From assembly GCA_023228995.1 (NCBI GenBank), contig JALOAD010000018.1:1-58655 (forward strand): a stretch of DNA of 58,655 nt, written 5' to 3'. Origin of the DNA: JALOAD01 sp023228995 [NCBI: Candidatus Muiribacterium halophilum]. GTDB taxonomy: Bacteria > Muiribacteriota > Muiribacteriia > Muiribacteriales. This document shows positions 53,097-58,655 of this stretch, one piece after another; position 1 is the stretch's first letter; each line of letters starts with the position of its first letter. The position numbers and the translations under genes are program-made. The notes under the pieces are model-generated. The model worked only from the letters and a program-made list of their open reading frames with translations. It made no database searches and was not told the origin of the DNA.

Positions 53097-54323
53097 TTAA
53101 TTTAGGTTATAAGTCTTTTCGGAAATAGCAGGTACTGTATTATAGAGCATAATCAAAGTATTTTTATCTGAAGCTGACAAAGTTATATCACCTTCAATAT
53201 TTAAATCACTCCCATAATACATTATATCATTATTGTTACCACTATTACCAATTAATCCTAAAGATCTTCCAATTTCTCTTGCCATAACTGCCCTTCTAAA
53301 TGTAGTATTTATCTTATTTCCAGAGGAATTAAAAAGTGCTAAAGTAATTACTGGTTTAAATACTCTATAAGGATTTTCAGAATCAGTCATACTCCAATTA
53401 TATGAACTGGAAATATCCTCCCATAAAACAGTAATATCAGCTTTTTCTCTATCAGTAATAAAATTAAATACAATACCAGCATCCGTATTTTCCCACAAAG
53501 CAAGCATATCAATAAGATCATATTTATACTCATTAAGACCATTTGATACAAGATTTGAATCATCAATATATACACTTATATCTTTTTTTGAAAATCTTGT
53601 TACTTTATTCCACAATATTTTAAGAAATTTTTCCCTTTCCTCTTTTTTTTTGGTTTCAGTATTTGTAAATTCCTCTTCATCTTCATCACTTTTTTCCTTT
53701 TCTTCAAAATCTGTTATAGTACAATAAACTCTTGAAATTTTTCTAAAATAATTTGGTGCTTTATACTCAACTGGCTCAATATTAAAATTTTTTATTTTTT
53801 CACCATCTTCTACCATTATATTTTCTTTATAAACTTCAAAACCATTAACTTCAATCGACAAACTATGAAATCCAACTGGAATATCATCTACAGTATATTC
53901 TTCTTCAAATTCTGGATTATAAGAATATGTTTTTCCGCCAATTCTTATATTAGCTTTAATCCTTGTATTTATTTCATCATCAAGATTAAAATCCAATATA
54001 TCAGTATTATTTTTTTGCATTACTTCAAAAGTATCACCATCAACAACAACAAAAGTAGAATCATCATACATTTCTCCGCCTGAAGAAAGAAATAAAACAG
54101 GATCGTCTTCACCTGGCTCGCCTAATTTTATAAGGTTAAAATATCTATAAGGTTTAAAATTTGTCCTTATAACACCTTTTAGAGAACCATAATCCCCAGA
54201 TGTATATGGAAGAACACTAATTGGAGCAAGATAAGAACCATTATTACCATTACAGCCTGATAAAAACATTATAGCTGTCAATAATATAAATAAAATCCAA
54301 ATAAGTTCTCTCTGCTTTTTCAT
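53097..54323 (-). CDS. lipoprotein with a metzincin (matrixin-like) fold lacking the zinc ligands
   Basis: The protein has 408 residues; the signal peptide ends L-S-G-C. Residues about 60-190 are a beta-sandwich. Residues about 245-395 follow the matrixin pattern: ISVYIDD, a WE-plus-helix segment, EKADITVLWED, then the site where HExxHxxGxxGH is expected reads REIGRSLGLIGN, followed by the DIMYYG Met-turn and LSASDKNTLIMLY. All three His are replaced (R349, R353, N360) while the catalytic Glu350 remains. It is probably a non-catalytic binding protein. A low-complexity acid/lysine run lies at about 205-225. GGGAG SD. Confidence 0.76.
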   Translation of the reverse strand: MKKQRELIWILFILLTAIMFLSGCNGNNGSYLAPISVLPYTSGDYGSLKGVIRTNFKPYRYFNLIKLGEPGEDDPVLFLSSGGEMYDDSTFVVVDGDTFEVMQKNNTDILDFNLDDEINTRIKANIRIGGKTYSYNPEFEEEYTVDDIPVGFHSLSIEVNGFEVYKENIMVEDGEKIKNFNIEPVEYKAPNYFRKISRVYCTITDFEEKEKSDEDEEEFTNTETKKKEEREKFLKILWNKVTRFSKKDISVYIDDSNLVSNGLNEYKYDLIDMLALWENTDAGIVFNFITDREKADITVLWEDISSSYNWSMTDSENPYRVFKPVITLALFNSSGNKINTTFRRAVMAREIGRSLGLIGNSGNNNDIMYYGSDLNIEGDITLSASDKNTLIMLYNTVPAISEKTYNLN

Positions 54324-54332
54324 TTAAACTCC

Positions 54333-55256
54333 CTAAAATACATAATTTAAAGTATATCCATAAATTTTATCAGAAGAATTTGTAATATTTTCAATCATCA
54401 AATCGCTTCCAATTTTTCCGTTTTTCAATCTTATGCCAACATTTATAACAGAATCATTATCACCAAATGTAAAATCTCCATTCATTTTTTTCCATTCTAA
54501 TATATAATTAACACCTTCAATTCTAGAATATTCAATTATAGCTCCCGCAGTAGAAAAAGAAGTTCCTGAAAGATCAAACCCTGAAATATTTTTAATAGAT
54601 CTAATAAAAGAAGATTTTATTATTATAGATGTCTTAATAAAAGGATTTATCTGCTCGCTCATAGCAAAAAACATACTATTAGCTTTTTCAAGAACAGAAT
54701 AAGTCATAAGAAGCTGATCTTTTGGAGTTATATTAGTATAATGACCACCAATTGCCATAACAAGACCGCCTGAATCAAAAGAGTATTTAAGATTAAGAGT
54801 TTGTAAAGTTACATTTTGATCTTCAAGAGTATTAATCTCTCCAAAATAATCAATAAAATTAAACCCAGCCTCAATATTTTCTGATAAACCAATAGAAAAA
54901 TGGAGATTCTTTTCATATTGCTTTGCATCAAGAAGAGTTCCTAAATAGCTAATTAAACCATCTTTATACATATAAGAATAAGCAAATGACATTTCTCCAG
55001 TTCTTAATATATAAGCAGATTCCATTGTTAATCCACCTGTAAGACCAGAATTAGAAAGCATTCCACTTTTATCATATATATTAGCAGAAAAACTACTTTT
55101 TCTAACATCTCTAAGTTTTTCTGATTTTTTTATGCTTTCTTCTTTGAAATGATCTTCTGCAAACTCATAACCTAGAAGTTCCAAATCTCTTTTATAATCC
55201 GAGTAAACGTTGATAAATATTGATAAAAATATAAATATGATCATTATCTTTTTCAT
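54333..55256 (-). CDS. outer-membrane beta-barrel-like protein, first gene of the surface operon
   Basis: The protein has 307 residues and a signal peptide (IMIIFIFLSIFINVYS). After about 70 residues it becomes a series of alternating amphipathic strands (AYILRTGEMSFAYSYMYKDG..., LHFSIGLSENIEAGFNFIDYFG, LVMAIGGHYTN), ending ...GYTLNYVF with a terminal aromatic residue, as outer-membrane barrels do. No named family recognised. It leads an operon in which every gap is 13 bp or less. GGAG SD. It may anchor or secrete the downstream lipoproteins and giant protein. Confidence 0.66.
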   Translation of the reverse strand: MKKIMIIFIFLSIFINVYSDYKRDLELLGYEFAEDHFKEESIKKSEKLRDVRKSSFSANIYDKSGMLSNSGLTGGLTMESAYILRTGEMSFAYSYMYKDGLISYLGTLLDAKQYEKNLHFSIGLSENIEAGFNFIDYFGEINTLEDQNVTLQTLNLKYSFDSGGLVMAIGGHYTNITPKDQLLMTYSVLEKANSMFFAMSEQINPFIKTSIIIKSSFIRSIKNISGFDLSGTSFSTAGAIIEYSRIEGVNYILEWKKMNGDFTFGDNDSVINVGIRLKNGKIGSDLMIENITNSSDKIYGYTLNYVF

Positions 55257-55289
55257 AAGTGATCTCCAGTACTTTATTAGTTGTTTTAA

Positions 55290-55297
55290 TTATCGGT
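55290..55297 (-). promoter_or_regulatory. ACCGATAA box upstream of the surface operon
   Basis: ACCGATAA on the minus strand lies 34 bp before the ATG at 55256, matching the GCCGATAA found 32 bp before the 3143-residue gene. A TAAT is found 15 bp upstream of it, near the TAAA-N15-GCCGATAA spacing of sigma-28-type promoters. Evidence is a single motif each, so weak. Confidence 0.35.
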
Positions 55298-55361
55298 AAT
55301 AAACGAAAATGTATTAAAAAAAACATACCGGAAGACGAAAAAAAGGGTATATAAAGTTTAA

Positions 55362-55412
55362 GGGTTAAGGGTTGAGGGTTGAGGGGTTGAGGGTTGAGGG
55401 GTTGAGGGTTGA
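55362..55412 (+). repeat. seven telomere-like GGGTTRA heptamers, possible G-quadruplex
   Basis: GGGTTAA then six GGGTTGA units, two of them with an extra G, give seven runs of three or more G within 51 bp, spaced by four-base loops. Two further units occur at 55670-55683, and shorter relatives on the other strand at 28141 and 31837. In such AT-rich DNA this G-run density is exceptional. It lies about 70 bp upstream of the surface-operon box. Confidence 0.65.
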
Positions 55413-55444
55413 AGTAAAATCAGTAAAGCTGTAACGGATAGAGC

Positions 55445-55637
55445 GTGACATGTCATTTTATGACATTAGTGACAAAAAACTGTCATCCCGGTATGATTCT
55501 GAGCCGGGATCTGTTTTGTGTTTTCTAACTAACAGCTTTAGCTGCACTAACTAGGTTGGCTTGTCCAACCGCTTACTAGGCTACAAAGTAGCCACTAACT
55601 AGCAAATTTATCATAAAATGGTAAATTTGTGCTAACT
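55445..55637 (+). repeat. hairpin array with CTAACTA/GCTTACTA linkers (array F)
   Basis: ATGTCAT-TTT-ATGACAT (55450-55466), the GTCATCCCGG palindrome (55481-55516), linker CTAACTA (55525-55531), CAGCT-TT-AGCTG (55533-55544), linker ACTAACTA (55546-55553), GGTTGG/CCAACC (55554-55570), linker GCTTACTA (55571-55578), GGCTAC-AAA-GTAGCC (55579-55593), linker ACTAACTA (55594-55601), CAAATTTA/TAAATTTG (55603-55629), linker TGCTAACT (55630-55637). Four hairpins in strict alternation with near-identical 8-base linkers. It lies after the stop of the gene at 55841. Confidence 0.75.
55481..55516 (+). repeat. dispersed palindromic repeat TGTCATCCCGG...CCGGGATCTGTT, copy 3
   Basis: This copy differs from copy 1 (7402-7437) at only a few positions in the loop and one stem base (GGT for GGC). 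Inverted copy 2 is at 31863-31898 and has lost part of one arm. The three copies span the window and share the same flanking CTGTT. Confidence 0.75.
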
Positions 55638-55840
55638 GTATTAACTATTCGCAGGTTTATAAAGAGTTTAAGGGTTGAGGGTTGATAATCTAATTAGAAA
55701 ATCTAAAGTTCTGTCATTCCTGACCAATTCAGGAATCCAGCTTTTCCCGCCTTCTTAATTCAACATTCAACAATCGAAATTCGGCATTGCTTTTCCCATT
55801 TCTTGCCCTAATCCCGAACCCCGGATTTTCACAGTTTTAA
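55638..55840. repeat. non-coding stretch with a second palindrome type
   Basis: No gene is seen. ATTCCTGA-CCAAT-TCAGGAAT (55716-55736), in the context GTCATTCCTGA...AGGAATCCAG, is an 8-bp perfect stem of the common GTCATTCC-type intergenic palindrome. Two GGGTTGA units lie at 55670-55683 and a CTAATTAG at 55690. The remainder (about 55745-55830) is pyrimidine-rich and resembles 31930-32010 in wording. Confidence 0.55.
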
Positions 55841-56869
55841 TTACAAATCTATTAAAAAATATGAATAATGAGAAGATTTTTTATTTTCATCTTTATAAAA
55901 ACTCAAAACAATATTTAAAGGAATTTTTCCCATTAAAATAGTTCTTAATATTATTTCATCACCATAAGTAGTATAGGATTTTTCAAAATTATCAAGAATA
56001 AATTTACCTTTATCAATAAAAATCCTATTATAAACTGTAAGACTAAAAAATTTAGAAAATTTAATATTAAAATTAGAATATAAAGGAGAAATCAATTCCA
56101 AACTTCTAAAATTCATCTCTTTTGCATAAATCTCAGTTTTAAGACCTCTTATATGCAAACCTGAAGAACCATTTTTTAATAAAGAATTTACCCAGTTTTT
56201 CTCAAGATTGTAAATTTTACAATAACCAGTATTTATTATAAATGTAAATTTTTGATTTTCAATAATATTATATGAACCCCTAATTAAACCTTTAGTAAAA
56301 TCTGTCTTTCCCGAATTAAATTCTACTCCAGTTAACAAAAAATCATAATTTCCAATAACTCTATTATAATCTTTCAAAAATTTAGTTGAATAAACAAAGT
56401 TTTTTAATTCAATACCAAAAATATCTCCTTCAAGCATAGGAAAATATGAATTATAATCAAGATTTGAATAAAATAAAGAAATATCTAGTTTCTTTTTATA
56501 AGATTTAAAAGAAAATGTCTTTTTTATATTTTTTATACTAGGATAAAAATAAAGTCCTAAATATTTTTCTTCTGTGTGTTTTGATTCAACACTCAGTTCT
56601 GTATCTATAAAACCTTTATTTTGACTTTTAAAAAAAATATCAAGATTTTCTGAATTTTCATTATAAAGATATTTTATATCTCTTGAAAAAAGATATGCTT
56701 TATCAGAAAAATGCTGAAACATTCCAATTCTAAAAACTCCATTTTCATATTCAAACCATGGAATTGTATATTTTTTTTCTATTTTTGCTTGATATTTTTC
56801 AGCTTCATAAGAATTTGCATTAAGAAAAATATATAATGTTAAAAATAAAAAAACTGTTTTTATCTTCAT
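55841..56869 (-). CDS. exported beta-barrel-like protein
   Basis: The protein has 342 residues. The signal peptide is MKIKTVFLFLTLYIFLNANS. The mature part consists of short alternating strands rich in Phe and Tyr (DIFFKSQNKGFIDTELSVESK, LYFYPSIKNIKKTFSFKSYKKKLDISLFYSN, NIKFSKFFSLTVYNRIF), and the end HYSYFLIDL is barrel-like, though not a terminal Phe. No family recognised. It overlaps the peptidase MA-like gene by four bases (ATGA), and the pair probably works at the cell envelope. Confidence 0.62.
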   Translation of the reverse strand: MKIKTVFLFLTLYIFLNANSYEAEKYQAKIEKKYTIPWFEYENGVFRIGMFQHFSDKAYLFSRDIKYLYNENSENLDIFFKSQNKGFIDTELSVESKHTEEKYLGLYFYPSIKNIKKTFSFKSYKKKLDISLFYSNLDYNSYFPMLEGDIFGIELKNFVYSTKFLKDYNRVIGNYDFLLTGVEFNSGKTDFTKGLIRGSYNIIENQKFTFIINTGYCKIYNLEKNWVNSLLKNGSSGLHIRGLKTEIYAKEMNFRSLELISPLYSNFNIKFSKFFSLTVYNRIFIDKGKFILDNFEKSYTTYGDEIILRTILMGKIPLNIVLSFYKDENKKSSHYSYFLIDL

Positions 56870-58296
56870 TTTGGCAACTCTTTTTTAAATATAACTCTTT
56901 TTTGATTATTAATTCCTGAGAAATAAACAGCATTATCAAAAAATGAAATATTAGTTGCAAAAGCATTAAAGAGTTTTTTTCTTTTATCATCTTTTATTAA
57001 AAAAGAAGTAAATTCTCCATCAATATATTCACTAATAACAGGAAAATCATTAAAAAATGAAATTTCAGCATAAAAATCTTTTAATTTTAGAACTTTTCTA
57101 TTAAAATCACCTGAAAAATAATAAAAACACAAATAATCATCCATATCTATGTAATAAAGAATTTTATCTTTTATTCTTCCAGTCTGACCTTTATTTTTAA
57201 AAACAAGTTTATTTTCTTTATAAACATTTACATAACCTCTATTATCCATAAAAGATATATAATCTTCACTTTTAAAAGGATAAATCCCTAAAAAATCTGT
57301 TTTATAAATTTGACCTTGTTTTACAATAACTATTTTAAATCTACCTTGTGAATGTATAGAAGCAATTATTTCATTTTCTTTATAAATTGAATAAGAATGT
57401 ATGTTTTCTAATATTATTTTGTCATTAAATTTTAAAACACTTCTATTATCTTTATCAGTTGAAATATAATATAAACCATGTAAAGTAAAATTAGGTTGAG
57501 AAAGATTATGTTCTGATTCTTTAAACACAAAATAACTATTAGGATATTTAACAATTGTCCTGTTTTTTAAAAATGAACGGGATTCAGATATTATATCAGA
57601 AATAATTCCAAATTTTTTTCTTATTGAACTTTTAAAATTATCTTTTAAACCCTTACCACATAAAAATAAAGCAATATATTCTTCACCATAAAGATTTTTT
57701 AAATATTCAATTATTTCAAATGATGCAAAATATCCACCAACTCTATTGTAATTATCTCTATAATAAAAAGTCTGAAGTTCTACAGGAGTATACAATGGAT
57801 ATAAATATGAATAAACATCCCAATAAGGATTATAATCTCTTGAAAAAGATTCTGCATATCCTTCATAAAACCATAAAGGAATTTCGCCAAGGCGAAGCAG
57901 ATATTTTATACCTCCACTTCCGTCACCAATTTTATGAAACTGCACAACATGTGTTAATTCATGACGAATAACTTCATTAAATTTAAGAAATGCTCCATAA
58001 TCAAAAAAATAATTAACCCTAATATCTGAACGAAGCGGATCAGCATTAGCTCCACCTGTATTAACAGAATCTTCAATAAAAACTTTTATAGGAGAATTAT
58101 TTTTAAAACAGAATTTTTCAGAAATATATTTTAACTCTTTTTCAAGAGTATTCATTATATAATCTTTTTCACTTAAAAGCGATTTTTTAATATAAACTTC
58201 AAAGTTTTCTGAATTAATAACATAAAGGTCAGATAAACAGTATATCTGACCTTTTATTGTAAAGATTATTAACAAAACTAATAGGAATTTTTTCAA
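56866..58296 (-). CDS. exported peptidase MA-like (gluzincin) metalloprotease
   Basis: The protein has 476 residues. The start is TTG at 58296, overlapping the preceding TGA (TTGA), with GAGGAG upstream. The signal peptide ends near IYC/L at residue 20. Residues 105-150 hold RHELTHVVQF (H112, E113, H116) and PLWFYEGYAES (third ligand E145), the gluzincin zinc site typical of the peptidase MA family (HExxH...E). The C-terminal 260 residues are beta-rich with propeller-like strands (GRFKIVIVKQGQIYKTDF...). All zinc ligands are intact. Probably a periplasmic protease; substrate unknown. Confidence 0.83.
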   Translation of the reverse strand: MKKFLLVLLIIFTIKGQIYCLSDLYVINSENFEVYIKKSLLSEKDYIMNTLEKELKYISEKFCFKNNSPIKVFIEDSVNTGGANADPLRSDIRVNYFFDYGAFLKFNEVIRHELTHVVQFHKIGDGSGGIKYLLRLGEIPLWFYEGYAESFSRDYNPYWDVYSYLYPLYTPVELQTFYYRDNYNRVGGYFASFEIIEYLKNLYGEEYIALFLCGKGLKDNFKSSIRKKFGIISDIISESRSFLKNRTIVKYPNSYFVFKESEHNLSQPNFTLHGLYYISTDKDNRSVLKFNDKIILENIHSYSIYKENEIIASIHSQGRFKIVIVKQGQIYKTDFLGIYPFKSEDYISFMDNRGYVNVYKENKLVFKNKGQTGRIKDKILYYIDMDDYLCFYYFSGDFNRKVLKLKDFYAEISFFNDFPVISEYIDGEFTSFLIKDDKRKKLFNAFATNISFFDNAVYFSGINNQKRVIFKKELPK

Positions 58297-58655
58297 CCTT
58301 TAAGAAACTCCTCAATAAAATCTGTAAGTTTTTCAAGGTCCTCAACTCTAATGTTTTCATCTACTGTATGAACTTTATCCATACCTGTACTCATATTAAC
58401 AGCTTTAAGACCTTTTGCATTGTGTATATTTGTATCAGAACCACCACCTGTAGAACCTGTTCTAAATTTAACACCAATCTTCTCAACTGCCTTTTTTATT
58501 TCTTTAATCAAAGAGTCATTCTCATCAATATTATAACTTTTATATTCATTTACTACATCAATTTTTATTGAAGCATTAGCTTTTTCAACTTCCAGCTTTA
58601 ATATAGATACAATATTTTCAGTTACTTCTTTAAGTTTTTTATCATCTCTTGATCT
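58293..58655 (-). CDS. M20-family metallopeptidase (PepT-like), C-terminal fragment cut by the window end
   Basis: The frame is open to the window edge; 120 residues are visible. It begins RSRDDKKLKEV, matching the 'RS.D...L' segment after the M20 dimerisation domain, and contains STGGGSDTNIHNAKGLKAVNMSTGM followed by VHTVDENI, whose His is the last metal ligand of tripeptidase-T-like enzymes. These cytoplasmic exopeptidases cleave short peptides. It runs into the peptidase MA-like gene by a TTGA overlap. The N-terminal catalytic half lies outside. Confidence 0.82.
   Translation of the reverse strand, partial: RSRDDKKLKEVTENIVSILKLEVEKANASIKIDVVNEYKSYNIDENDSLIKEIKKAVEKIGVKFRTGSTGGGSDTNIHNAKGLKAVNMSTGMDKVHTVDENIRVEDLEKLTDFIEEFLKG

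Noticed and set aside
53205-53280. active zinc protease in the 408-residue lipoprotein
   Set aside because: The motif looks like a metzincin site at first glance, but each of the three histidines is replaced.
55525-55637. integron attC-site array
   Set aside because: No GTTRRRY/RYYYAAC core pairs or extrahelical bases, no cassette ORFs and no integrase; hairpins follow each other directly.
55257-55840. tRNA or other classical structured RNA gene in the 584-bp gap
   Set aside because: The stems are short, unrelated hairpins; no cloverleaf with TTCRA loop or acceptor arm could be drawn.

Overview
The window is strongly AT-rich DNA from an anaerobic, diderm (two-membrane) bacterium, probably of an uncultured lineage. 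The anaerobic reading rests on a ferredoxin-dependent 2-oxoacid oxidoreductase operon, a B12-dependent (class II) ribonucleotide reductase, several 4Fe-4S proteins, an Rrf2 regulator and a hemerythrin. The diderm reading rests on an HlyD/ABC-2 exporter, outer-membrane barrel-like proteins, many Sec signal peptides and lipoproteins, and two giant secreted proteins that end in an 'NPA(N/S)D...YDVSG...W(D)...ANGLY' module of the FlgD-Ig / type IX sorting (T9SS type A) kind. I cannot name the phylum from sequence alone; AT-rich candidate phyla such as Muiribacteriota would fit, but that is a guess.

Layout. 1-7267 (+): a TetR-regulated efflux operon (TetR, HlyD, two ABC ATPases, two ABC-2 permeases; the CecR-YbhGFSR layout with YbhF split in two), then an exported lipoprotein amidohydrolase with its own, apparently leaderless, promoter. 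7268-7789: repeats. 7790-10349 (-): CCA-adding enzyme/HD protein, and an Rrf2 regulator with a 4Fe-4S protein. 10433-10697: a small element bounded by terminal inverted repeats (MITE-like). 10704-13593 (-): an overlapping operon of HTH-receiver protein, STAS/pseudo-receiver/histidine kinase, and radical SAM-SPASM protein. 13810-23241 (-): a 3143-residue secreted repeat protein. 23561-29223: nrdJ, a split YeeE/YedE transporter, a hemerythrin-hydrolase fusion and hflX. 29320-32998 (-): phospholipid synthesis (pssA, psd), a 42-aa small protein and small exported/TPR proteins. 33083-35666 (-): vorDBAC. 35785-38627 (+): MBOAT acyltransferase and a FabF-like ketosynthase. 38737-41738 (-): two TPR/SGNH proteins. 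41839-55256 (-): a compact seven-gene cell-surface operon (barrel-like protein, three large lipoproteins, a 2301-residue SbsA-Ig giant, a small lipoprotein and an SDR). 55841-58655 (-): barrel-like protein, peptidase MA-like protein and the C-terminal part of an M20 peptidase.

How it works together. About half of the coding DNA is devoted to exported proteins. The two giants share a C-terminal architecture and are preceded at the same distance by a CCGATAA box, which suggests co-regulated surface structures. The seven-gene operon, which includes a metzincin-like lipoprotein whose three zinc histidines are all replaced, is the best candidate for an undescribed cell-surface system.

Non-coding structure is unusual. 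At least seven intergenic stretches, each lying just after a stop codon, hold runs of small near-perfect hairpins (stems mostly 5-11 bp, many loops of 2-5 nt). The stem sequences differ, but in four of the loci the hairpins are separated by a recurring linker close to GCTWAYTA. I could not match this to a known element class.
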